Program-made: the position numbers and the translations under genes | Source of the DNA: Echiichthys vipera | Taxonomy: Eukaryota; Chordata; Actinopteri; Perciformes; Trachinidae | Reading direction: 5' to 3' | NCBI GenBank assembly: GCA_963691815.1 | Contig: OY829648.1 | Span: forward strand, 30,262,383 to 30,326,382 | DNA: 64,000 nt | In this document: in pieces, positions 33,195 to 43,575 of the stretch | Layout: each line of letters opens with the position of its first letter | Numbering within the stretch: position 1 is the first letter of the stretch | The notes under the pieces: generated by a model | What the model was told of the DNA's origin: nothing | The model's database searches: none | Seen by the model: the letters and a program-made list of their open reading frames with translations, nothing else

Positions 33195-33713
33195 CTATTG
33201 AGTCTGAACGACAGTCGTTGGGGTCACCCGGGCCATGTGTGAACAGTTGTCCTTTGAGGTTAGATTGTTGAATCTCCTGGGAAGGGATGAAAGGGCAGCA
33301 TTGTAAATTGGAGATAAGTGGTGTCTCAGACCCCCTCCTCTGTTTAGCGATGGTTTCTCCACTTTTACATAGATGGCTTCTTTTACTCCTCTTTCAAACC
33401 ATCTGTCCTCACTGTCCAAGATTTGGACATTGCTGTCATCAAAGGAGTGGGCTTTCTCCTTGAGGTGTAAGTGGACAGCCGAGTCCAGGCCTGAGGAGTT
33501 AGCTCTCCTGTGTTGGGCCATGCGTTTATGCAGTGGTTGTTTTGTTTCACCAATGTAAAGATCTTTGCATTCCTCGTTGCATTGGACAGCATAAACCAGG
33601 TTGCTTTTGTGGTGGTGTGGTGTTCTGTCCTTCGGATGTACTAGTCTCTGTCTGAGTGTGTTACCGGGTTTGAAATACACAGGGATGCAGTGTTTGTTGA
33701 ATCTTAAAGACAA
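33195..33713 (-). CDS. GIY-YIG endonuclease domain of a Penelope-like element
   Basis: 172 codons are open. The protein begins mid-domain (RFNKHCIPVYFKPGNTLRQR) and has the GIY-YIG core: LVYAVQC, then CKDLYIGET, then KRMAQHRR, and a later ERGVKEAIYVKVEKPSLNRG with the conserved E and N. This nuclease nicks target DNA for the reverse transcription of Penelope elements. The linker LVYAVQCNEECKDLYIGETK is well preserved, and no stop interrupts the domain. The reverse transcriptase that should precede it is absent, because the copy is truncated near 33713. The first in-frame Met is therefore unlikely to be a native start. Confidence 0.8.
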   Translation of the reverse strand: MSLRFNKHCIPVYFKPGNTLRQRLVHPKDRTPHHHKSNLVYAVQCNEECKDLYIGETKQPLHKRMAQHRRANSSGLDSAVHLHLKEKAHSFDDSNVQILDSEDRWFERGVKEAIYVKVEKPSLNRGGGLRHHLSPIYNAALSSLPRRFNNLTSKDNCSHMARVTPTTVVQTQ

Positions 33714-34329
33714 TACAAAACAATTTCAAACTCTCCAAGTTTTGATTGAACGATTTGAACAACAAGACCGGCAGGCAAACAAGTGAGAGATCCTGATGAG
33801 GCAGGCCATGTAGGGCTGAGTAGATAACACGTCAAAATGATTGTATGTCAAATTTAGAAATTAATTTGAAGAGTAACAAGGGTGACATGGTCAAATATTG
33901 GTATTTCTTATTCTGGCTGCTGCATCTCCTTGGGTGAGATTATGGGATAACAATCACTGCAGAAATGAATGCCTGTCTTTTAGACTTAAAACCATTAGAA
34001 AGGCAAGCTAGCAACAGGTGGTGTGTACAAACAGTGCTCCCCAATGATGAGTAGGGTTCAGAGGTTTACCTACATAACTTGGATAAGCGCTGTTTCACTC
34101 AGTGTGGTGCGTGTGGTAATTGTTATGTAATAAGAGGGTGTTGCAGATGGTGGAGCTGTCTGTTGTTATAACTCATTTAGTTGATAAGGACTCACCATCC
34201 CCTACCTTTCCTGTCACTGGCTGTTGCCATAGTGATGCAAGGAAATAGGAATGTGCTTGGTGTGTGAGCAAACAGATGTGTTCATCTTTGAGAACAAGCT
34301 TGAGACAGCTCTGTTATAACGGGGTCTGA
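33714..34329. other. Unassigned interval
   Basis: No supported feature was found. Confidence 0.4.
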
Positions 34330-34602
34330 CAATCTACCCTGCTCAGCCCTGCTTCTAGTTCTCCAGTGCCTCCTTCCCAGCAGTACACCCTGGATCTCCA
34401 GCAGTGTGGAGTCTGTTATGGCTCCCAGAAAGGGGGTGGTGAGCTGCAGGTCCAAGACAGTTTCTGTCCGGCTGCCAGCACACGTCGAGTAACTTCACGC
34501 CTCAGTCACAATGTCAATAAGCAGGCCATCCTGGACTATATGGAAGTATATCCCGACTTGCCACCTTGTCTTTGGACAATCCCATCTGGATCCACCTCCT
34601 GA
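34330..34602 (+). other. Candidate terminal host exon
   Basis: A pyrimidine-rich acceptor-like run (TACCCTGCTCAGCCCTGC then TTCTAG at 34353-34358) precedes an open frame to TGA at 34600-34602. The frame reads QQYTLDLQQCGVCYGSQKGG and later SRLSHNVNKQAILDYMEVYP and DLPPCLWTIPSGSTS. Composition is more balanced than the surrounding AT-rich DNA. An AATAAA lies at 35043. I recognise no family. It is on the same strand as the candidate first exon at 15.6 kb, but no intermediate exons were found, so any link is speculation. Confidence 0.25.
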
Positions 34603-37336
34603 CTCCGAGCTAAAGGTGTTTCTGGTAAAGCTGCTTTCTATATAGGGTTTAATTTGATGAATCATATCCAGTCACAGGTATTAAAAATAACATATAAACA
34701 TTCAATTTTTTTTAATGAAAAATTATATTCAAATCCAACATGATACAGTGAAGCTCTCATTAAATCAAAAGTAAATAATCTTAAACATATATCTGAGTAT
34801 ATATAATTTGACATTGAATCTAAATTCATTATTTTTTGATATGATATGTCAAACATTAGAAGTTGAAAGTCACTAACATTATACTGATAATGCATTCACT
34901 GAAATAGAATTTACTTTGGCGATGTCTCAATAAGCAACACACAATGGGATTAATTAGGACCTATCATCCTTTTTTGTCTTTTCTGACCTATAAATGCAAG
35001 TACAATGTTTTATTGTCATGTTTAATAACACCAAAGCACCAAAAATAAAGTACTTGCATTTAGACGTGAGCCCTGCCGATCGTTTGGGTTGGCTGTGCTC
35101 AGCTCTGAATGCCAGGGTGTTGGGGGGGGGGGGGGGGTCAGACAGAGCCTGCCACACGGAGGTGCTGCAGCAATGGGCAATACGAGATATATAATGTGTT
35201 TTCTAAAGATCAAAGCATGTAAGTATTGTATTCTATAGTATCAAAGTACTGTACAGCCTGACAGAATATATTTGAAAATATTGTGATTATGATTTTAATT
35301 AATTCAATGAATCCAGTACAATCCCCTAACATTATTCCATAAAGATCACATTTGGCTGTGAAAACCATAACTTGATTTTTGAGGTTTTGTGGGTGCTTCA
35401 GGTTGATCGCAGGTGGGTAGCCGTGAAAAATGACAGAAAAATGAAAGATGCCCGCGCTCACAATATGAGCATGGATAATGTACCGTGACTTCAAATGCCA
35501 ATAGCGTGTTAAAAAGACTCTAGTGTGTCTTAATATGATTGAATTATTCTTCAGAGATCTCTTGATGCAGAACCACATTGGAACACACAATTACAAAGTC
35601 ATGCATGAAATCTACAAGTAATGCAGGGACTCTTTTTCAGCCTTATTACAAGAAATACACAGATGTTATTTACTCTGTACTTGTCTCAGCACTTAATATG
35701 CTGGGATGTGCACATATTTTCTATTCACAGTCAAGAAATGCACTGCATGTCTTAATTGTAAATAGAAAATATGTTGGATGGATGGACAAGGGAACTCATG
35801 TCATAGGTATTGATGGAGAACATGTAAGTAATATGACATTCCGGGGTCTTCATTTTAAATTTAAGTCTTAGATATGCTATGCAAGCATATGGTGTTCTTT
35901 GGGGATGCCCACTCCCCACATACATGTATAGAACCAAATATACTGAATAGAATGAATGGTTTTAGTGTTGTATTGGGTTTTTGCACAGATATTTTGTAAT
36001 CCATCAATATGTGGCTCAAAGACTTTTCCAGTGTGATTGTTGGCCTTGGTGAGATCTCTTGGCGTTATTATAAATCCCATTACTTTTCTTAGAAAGAACA
36101 CACTCTGTGTAGCATTCAAGCGATACGTTTGGCCAGACACCATGCTCGCACATTCAGGTCCTATCCTCGACCTATCGGGCTATCCTGAACAGAACCATTC
36201 AAGGTCAATCAACTGTTGACCACGAAGCTGCTATGCAAGCTGAGCATTGCACTCACCAGCCACCCTGCTGCTATGCAATGCATGTCTTGCTATAACACTG
36301 GCACAGTGCAAACCTAATAAAACTCCTCACCATCAATTAATTAGTTTTAAAGGAAAAGTTTTCATCTGCTTGTTTTGTTTTTGTTTTTTGTTATAAATGT
36401 CATATAAAAAAATATGTCAGCCATTTTATGAGAAGATGAAGAATAAACAGCATATTGATTTTGAAAGACAGTGATGGGGGTAAATTGAAACCTAAGACAT
36501 TTTGCCTTTAACTTTCTTGATATGGGGCATGGCATTGAATTTGCATATTTCTAACACAAAATCTACCATTACGTCCTTGTTCCTTATAAAGCTAGACATT
36601 TAGGTCTCACTGCTTTGTAATATTTTCAACTTATAATGAGGTTTACAGTGTTGTTAGCAACTGAGCCTGCCTGTCTCAAGTGTGTGATGAGTAAGGACTC
36701 ATCCAGGGGAGCCAAAGCCTGCAGCAAATCCTCTGTCTAATTCTCTGGCCAGCATGAAGCCTTTTCCCTCCAGCCTCCCCCTGGCCCCCTGGGGGGATCT
36801 GGATAAGTATCTAATGAACTGCCTTCAATTACCCCTTCCTCCACTATTCGCCCTCTACAGCTAACTGGAGAACACAATCAAGTGCCTCTGTCTTCCACTT
36901 CCCGTGGACCCTTGGGCACTTGGAAGGTTTCACTGTGGTTACCATGGGCACACAGAGCCAAGGAGAGGGCATCCCAGGGATGCAGCAACACTCCAAAAAA
37001 GACAAGATATAAAGCCACTCTCTTTAGATTTAACAAGTTTAGATTATTTTTGTCTGAACTCTTAAAATTATAGCGACTTGAGCCTGACTTCTAAAAATTG
37101 TAATGTGCTTCATGCACAAATAGTGAGAAATTTCAATTCCCTACCATGAATGGATTACATCAAGGAGACATGACAAGCAATCAAGCAGTTTGACATTGAT
37201 ATAGCACAAAAGAAAAATTAAAGTTTCCGTTATTTTTCTCTTTGGGTCTTATTTAATCATTACTACATCTTAACATATCCTTTACAAATGCGTGCCAATT
37301 TTGTGGTCACCCATGGGTAGCACCCATAGAGAAATC
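34603..37336. other. Unassigned; poly(G)16 at 35122-35137
   Basis: Apart from the G run, nothing is recognised. Segment 36690-36860 is pyrimidine-rich, low in repeats and could be conserved non-coding DNA; this is untested. Confidence 0.35.
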
Positions 37337-37635
37337 CAGGGCTCTCAAGTGTCACGCAGTGAGCGTGACAGTCATGCATTTCAGTCTTTTATCACGCACT
37401 CCCGCCACACATTGTATTTCTCACGCTGATTTTTTTTTATAAAAAGCTGCAAGGCAGTAGCTGCTCTCACTATGGAACCGGCAGGAATCAAGCGCGTCTG
37501 AGCTGCCACTTACCAGCCAATCAAAAAAAAGAAGGGGGCTACACAATGGCCAATCAGAAAATAGCACTATTGTATCTGGGTAAGATTTAACGCAACAACC
37601 AATGAAAAAAAGCATAGTTTTATTCACTTGGTTCT

Positions 37636-38156
37636 TTTTTTTCGTTTCGTAACTTTATTCACACAAATAGACTTACACCAATAATTACTGTTAAATCTTC
37701 AAACAATATAACAATAGCAACAATAACAATATCGCTCGAGATTGTGCATATATCATAAATAAAACAAAACACTGAAGTACATAAATCATTACAGAGCAAA
37801 TTCATTACATATGTCTTTGGTTTTCACAGCTTTACAGTTGGTGCAGTACTTTAGTAAGACCAGGTAAGAGTTAAAGTAAGAAATGAAAACATTATAATTA
37901 GGTTTATGGTTTGCAAATTTAGTGGTATGTATAGTTTACTAAAAGAACATTCCCTAAAAAGATGTTGTGTTACATCTGTGATGTGACAAAAGAAGCAGAG
38001 AGGATCATAATTTAACATATATCTCACAATAACAGAATTAACAGGATAACATCTGTGCAATCATTTAAGAGACACCTCTTGCACCATATTTGAGAAAAAA
38101 CTTCCCGGATAATAACCAGGTTTTTTCCCATTCTATATCAAAACACCAATTACTCC

Positions 38157-38160
<4 letters not shown>
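37636..38160 (-). mobile_element. Nested LINE 3' fragment (L1/Tx1-type zinc knuckle)
   Basis: On the minus strand the frame 38060-37851 reads MLNYDPLCFFCHITDVTQHL followed by FREC, a C-x2-C-x7-H-x4-C knuckle like that at the C terminus of L1/Tx1 reverse transcriptases. The segment ends in a run read as poly(A) on that strand (plus-strand T run at 37633-37641). The ORF stops soon after the knuckle. It is truncated at the other side near an A/AT tract. Confidence 0.5.

Positions 38161-38199
<39 letters not shown>
38157..38199. repeat. poly(A)17 plus (AT)n
   Basis: A run to 38173, then alternating AT to 38199. Confidence 0.95.
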
Positions 38200-38203
<4 letters not shown>

Positions 38204-38298
38204 CATCTATTATTAGTTCTATACTAAAAAAAAGGATCAGAGTTTCCTACATAAAGCTCGGTAGAGAGGTTTGCTGTCTTCAAAACTTGAGAGCCCTG

Positions 38299-39370
38299 GA
38301 AATCATAATGTGAAGGAAATTTTAAAGTCGAAGATAGTGGAGTGTACAGTACATGGTGTCAAAGCAACACATTTTAAATGAGCTTTCTGCCAAAGTGTAT
38401 TACTTTGTTGCTTAGCCTACATAAAGAGGTGCCTGATTTACTGACCAACTACCTTATAACTGAAAAAAAAAAACACTTAAATGCCACATTTGTGTTTGAA
38501 AATCCATCACTAAACTCATAGCAAACCATTTTTTTGTCTCAATGCAAAAACACTAAGACAGCATTGCAGTTACACTGAACGGTGTCTTTTTGATAAGTTG
38601 CACTTAGAATTTCATTTGAATCACAGTCTTGTGATTCAAATGATTATTTGGAATTTGATAGTCAAGACTTGCAGAATTCTTTTGGATGTGTAAGGTTAGG
38701 CTCTTGAATAATAAAGGTTAGATGGCTAAAGTCAGGCTTTGCTTTTGAATGGGTAGGTAGGTATAGGTCGTCAGGAAACAGGTATCACAACAGATTTTGA
38801 GATTTTCGCAAATATAGGCTTACCACCTAGACACAAGCATTCAACGACATGTTGTACATGTTTGCATTTGCATTCCAAATGACTTTGTAATTTTAGAAGA
38901 CTGGTAAATGCAATATTTTCAATCAAAATAGTGATCTGTGCTACAATAAGATTTCAAAATGTCTCAATATGTGGTGAAACTTGGTTGATTTTTTTGCAGT
39001 ACAGTCATTGTTGTGTCCCTGGGGACACTATCTGTGGTCAGCTAACCCTTGAAACTCTGGGGAACTCTAGTTCCATCGTGCAGCTGTCCCCTGTAGGGGT
39101 TAGATAACAGATGATACCGTAACCTCCCATAGTCCTCAAATACGGTGGCAAATCTTAACCCTTGCAGAATCTTGATTGGTCAGTCTGCTTGGCTTCACAC
39201 TGCTGAAGATGTGACCTTGATTGTCACAGCTGTTAAAAATGGTTTGCAGTTATTTTTTCTGCACATTCTGATCGTTACACACTGCCTGTCCTTCCTCAAA
39301 TCCATTTGTTCTCATGGAATGTAATTATTGCTGCATATCAGAAATCAATTCTCCTAACCTTAGAATAGAT

Positions 39371-39411
<41 letters not shown>

Positions 39412-41788
39412 CAATAATGTGCTACACACACTTGCAGGTTAGAAAATATTAGTGTAATTACTAATTATACGATTTCTGTTATTATGGTTACAGATTGGTA
39501 AAAAGAAAAGAAGAACAACTTTCATATCAATGTTTTAATAAATGTTTGATGTATTTCATAAGACAAAAATATCCTCTAATGAAATATTCTCATTAATTTC
39601 AATGAGAGCAGTGTGTTGATACAGCGGGGGTGACAAACAGTGGGTGTTAAGTTACTCTTTAAAAGTGACAGACTATCTATTTAATGTACATGCTTAACAC
39701 ATGAATGAATTATGAATATTTCCCCATTAGCATGGATATTCTGCTTCACTAGTTCATCCCAACCTTCCAACCTCACTGTCTTCCTTATTAGTATATAAGG
39801 TATTACAGCTGTTAAGGCACAAGGAAATGAAACATCTCATTTAGGGTAATTAATGGAATTAGTTTTTGAGGAACATCAGGTTATTAATGTGTTAATTTAA
39901 TCATGTCTATTATATGGGATTATTCATTTTTTTTTGTTTTATTTATTTTGAGCACACGAGTAAGACCGAAAAGGACAAAGGCAGAGATAGAGGGCGAGAG
40001 GAAGAGAGGGGAAGTGAAGTGGAAAATGTAGTGTCAGTTCAGCAGAGTTTTAATCAGCTGATCCGAGGACTTGTCTCTATAACAGATAGCTTGATAATAA
40101 ACTAATTAAGATACAGTCAGATGTGTCAACAGCCATGTGCTTGACACCTGGTTCAATCTTGACACATATATGTTCCAATGCAACTCCATTTGCAAGGGAG
40201 ATCCAAGTCTCTCTGTCCTAAGCAGATCATATACTATGTACTTATAGAAAACAGTGAAACTTTACCAGAAAACCCATTAAGAAAATGGTAAACTGATCCC
40301 CTGCTAAGCACAATATACAGTAACTAACCTTTTTATTTTATTTTAGCCTGATTCAGGTGTAACAACACACTCACCTTGAGGCCAGTTTGATTACATGATT
40401 TGTAATCTAAGTAGTGAAAGTGGTTTTAACACATGCAGCAGAACTCAGTAAGGCAATAGATTAGTGGCTTTGGTTGACATCTTTCCATAGTCCAGTCAAA
40501 ATGATTAGTGGTTTAAGCTCACATCTTTCAAAGCAGATAGGACGTAATTAGAGATGGTTGTATAAAAGGCAGACAAGATTAATAGATCCTCTACTTGGGC
40601 AGTATGTATATGTCTTTTTCTGCTTTATTATTCTAACATGCTGCATTCATCTTTTGCTGCCTGCTGCTTTAAAACCCATCAAAGTGTGATTCTATGTGGA
40701 TTTTTCGTAGTTGGTCGCAAAGCAATTCAGGTAATTTGGAAATCAGATTGGTGTCCTTGATCATTGGATACAATAAAAAACTAGATACAGGACTCCTAGA
40801 TGACAGCCGTTCATGTGAATGAGCCACATAAGCCAAAAAAAAATCTGTCAAGGACTGAATCTGTCCTGTTAAAAATCCTTTTGGGATCTAGTTGTAAATA
40901 AACAACATTTCTTTTAACATTCAGTGTTACTCACCATTATGTACTGTATATCCCTGAGCTCTAACAAATGCAGTCAATGCATTTTTTTCTCATAAAACAT
41001 TTACAAAGCTACTTATAAATTCAATAAAATGTTTTCAATTCTATATTGTTTACATCTATACCTTCTTCTTTCCTTTGTCAAAACATTGCAGCATATGGCA
41101 CGTTATCTTCACCTGTTGAGCCAGGACTAGCACTTGAGCCCGGTCTCCGTCATGATTCCACTTTTTTGAAGTATTGCACTTATTTTAGTGTTGTGCCTTG
41201 TTGGACTGTATCTTGGACTCAGATATTAAGAACTCGTTGAGTTGTTCCTGGCTGTTGAGTTGGGATCAGTTGTACAGAATGTTGCCTAAATTCTATGCAT
41301 TGATTAGTTTGATGTTTAAAGATAGGATGAATCTATAAATAAGATTAATCTAACTCATTTATCACTCTAGTAGCATTGGAAAGACACTATTGCCTGTTAT
41401 GGTCTTGAACAGGACTCAATTTGTCCTGATTTGGTCTAGACTGTTTTTGGATGTGGTCTTGACTTGGATTAGACTGGACCTGGTCTTAGTTTTTACTTTG
41501 ACTTGATTAAGTTGGTCTTGATGACAGCCTGAATAGTCTGACATTATTGGTAGAACAGCATGTGCCAACTTGTGTGTGTTAGATAAAAAAATGGGCACCC
41601 ATTGAAAGAAATTAACCTCCATTGTTCTAATACAGTCAAAAAAAGGAACCTTGAAGTTACTGCTCACGCAAAGCAGTCGCTTACTGCTCCTATTATAAAC
41701 CAATGGCAAAGGCAAACTGCTACAATGTCATGTACACAAACTTGCTTTTGATGCAACATGCTATTTTCAGTGCATTGTTCAGTTTTAC
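38299..41788. other. Unassigned; (AC)18 at 39374-39409
   Basis: One clean AC microsatellite and a short perfect palindrome GTGTCCCTGGGGACAC near 39013. An open frame after an acceptor-like site at about 41090 was not convincing. Otherwise AT-rich and featureless. Confidence 0.4.
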
Positions 41789-42108
41789 ATATTGGGTTCT
41801 TGGTTTGAGCCCGGGCTGGAGCCCTTCTGTGCCCTTCCCCATGTCTGTGTGGGTTCTCTCCGGGTTCTCCGTCTTCCTTCCACAGTCCAGGACATGAGTA
41901 TTAGGTTAATTGATGACTCTAAATTTTCCGTAGTTGTGAATGTGAGTGTGAATGGTTGTCTCTGGCTGTCTCTATGTGTCCTGGTATATGGCCTCCTGTC
42001 CAGGGTGTACCCTGCCTTATGCCCGATGTCAGCTGGGATCGGCTCTGCACCCGCGCGACCCTGTCAGAGAAAAGTTGTCGCAAATGATGGATGGATGGAT
42101 GGAATTTT
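41789..42108 (+). repeat. LINE/SINE 3' end with (GGAT)n tail
   Basis: The order GTGTGGGTTCTCTCCGGGTT, CCACAGTCCAGGACATGAG, TTAATTGATGACTCTAAATT, GTGAATGTGAGTGTGAATGG, CTGTCCAGGGTGTACCCTGC and TCAGCTGGGATCGGCTCTGC, then a GATGGATGGATGGATGG tail (42086-42104), is a very common teleost non-LTR 3' end. It has no coding capacity. Confidence 0.75.
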
Positions 42109-43360
42109 ACAAAAAGAAACAGCCATTATTCCCTGTTTAGATAAAGAGGTGCAACAGGATTAAGCTCACCTCTGTTAAGATTTTGTGCTGTGTTTGGCTA
42201 TGCCTTTGTTTTTACCTGACGCAACCTGGAAACAGTCATACTTATAATGTTTCATTTGTCGTCAAATGTACTACATAACAAATACATGCCAAATGCAAGT
42301 ATGTGGATAATGCAGCAGTTTGTCTAGGCATATACATAGTTAAAATTAAGTATAGAAGTGCTAAGTGATAAGGATTACAAATTTTTTCCACATTATCTTT
42401 ACTCATTTATTACAGAGTGATTTTCAAACACAGTTGTCAGCAGTGCTGCGTGCCTCGAAGGCCTCTTCTCACCATCCAGTTTGTCTTAATCCTGTGGATT
42501 CCAGTGCAATGCCGATAAGGCGGCGCTCTACAGCGGATGAAATCCTGTGTTTGCCAATCTGTTTTCCCCACAGGGTCCCTCAGTGGAGCTCATTTTGCAG
42601 CCTGATGCTTTTTAATTAAGAGTAGTGCTGGATACCATTACCAGTACACAGTTAGTTCCTGCATTCAGTTTTCTATTGGAGATATTGCTAATGAGTCAAT
42701 TAGTTTCCTGGGAGGGACGAGGTGAGGTGGGGTCTGGTGGATAAGGCTGCACCAGATGTTTGTTGACATGGAGTGAAATGGATGTTTGCATGCATGTGTG
42801 CGTGTGTCTGGATATATGATACAGAGTCAAACATTCAAAGCTAGTAGCTTCACCAGCCTGTTACTCATACCCCTTTTCAACCAAGACATTTTGACGGCCG
42901 GTTTGGAGCCGGTGCCTAATTTCAAAACGGTTCTTCCTGTTTCGACAGCCAAAAAACTTTCTCTCTGCCAGGAAAACTGGTTCCAGAGTGGAACCAACTC
43001 TTTGTTGATCTTAAATTGGACAATATTTTATGATGTTTTAGAATTTGTGCATTTTATTGTTGTTTTTTGTAAAACTTCTTCTTAGTATGCTTAATCAACA
43101 TAGAAACAGTTTAACAAGGTTTTTTCATGTTTATTCACAGTTCGGCACAATAATTATATAAGTTCCTTTCAAAAAAATAAAAAAACTGCAACTCGGCAAG
43201 TAATCTGGTGTAATGGCAGTTTTCACTGAACACAGCTCCAACTTACAGTCATTTGATTCTAAAGTGGCCTGTAAATTGGTTTATCTTTAATCTTAACTGC
43301 AATGTGATCAATACCAGGTAGTCTGTGCTAGGTAAGAAGAGCAAACATTGGGAGCTTACC
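42109..43360. other. Unassigned; possible MITE end at 42860-43020
   Basis: CCCCTTTTCAACCAAGACA with GGCCGGTTTGGAGCCGGTG and GGTTCCAGAGTGGAACCAAC resembles a fish MITE rich in GGTTC words. An open frame at 42420-42619 after an acceptor-like TTATTACAG is unrecognised. Confidence 0.3.
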
Positions 43361-43419
43361 TATGTTCCCTGTGTCCTATATTTCCTGTGTCCTATGTTTC
43401 CTGTGTCCTATGTTCCCCG
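43361..43419. repeat. 16-bp minisatellite, about 3.7 units
   Basis: Units TATGTTCCCTGTGTCC, TATATTTCCTGTGTCC and TATGTTTCCTGTGTCC, and a partial fourth. Confidence 0.9.
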
Positions 43420-43515
43420 GGTTTTGCACTTTGTATGTGACCGTGGAACATCAGTCCCTTTTTAAAAAAAAAAGAGGGTCAAATGTTCAGTGCCAAATTC
43501 CTTGGCAAATAGGCC

Positions 43516-43575
43516 TAAGTAAACCCTAACACTACCCCCTAACCCTGACCCTAACTGTAACCTCTAACCCTAAGA
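43516..43575. repeat. Degenerate telomere-like CCCTAA repeats
   Basis: AAACCCTAACACTACCCCCT, AACCCTGACCCTAAC and CTCTAACCCTAAG occur as irregular hexamers directly beside the 3' limit of the L2 copy. Confidence 0.6.

Larger units (their letters stand above)
32899..33713 (-). mobile_element. Penelope-like element, 5'-truncated
   Basis: The endonuclease end of a Penelope-like retroelement is followed by its 3' terminal repeat region (32899-33190), read on the minus strand. The terminal region contains a hammerhead-like core and the inverted words AACAACCAGTCCAGTTGTT. The reverse transcriptase is missing, as is usual for 5'-truncated copies. Confidence 0.75.
37337..38298. mobile_element. 962-bp DNA transposon, perfect 14-bp inverted ends, 6-bp duplication
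   Basis: The ends CAGGGCTCTCAAGT and ACTTGAGAGCCCTG are perfect inverted copies. Exact GAAATC flanks both sides (37331-37336 and 38299-38304). Just inside the left end is an internal palindrome (TCACGCAGTGAGCGTGA). Three CCAAT boxes lie at 37517, 37550 and 37599. No transposase is encoded; a LINE scrap is nested in the right half. The superfamily is unassigned. Confidence 0.8.

Noticed and set aside
35210..35590. 126-codon minus-strand frame
   Set aside because: Low-complexity hydrophobic translation of AT-rich DNA; no recognisable family.
41090..41240. Exon-like frame after a strong acceptor-like TTGCAG
   Set aside because: Composition and translation are not protein-like, and no donor or homologue is evident.
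42420..42619. Open frame after TTATTACAG
   Set aside because: Unrecognised; could be non-coding conserved DNA, with not enough evidence for an exon.
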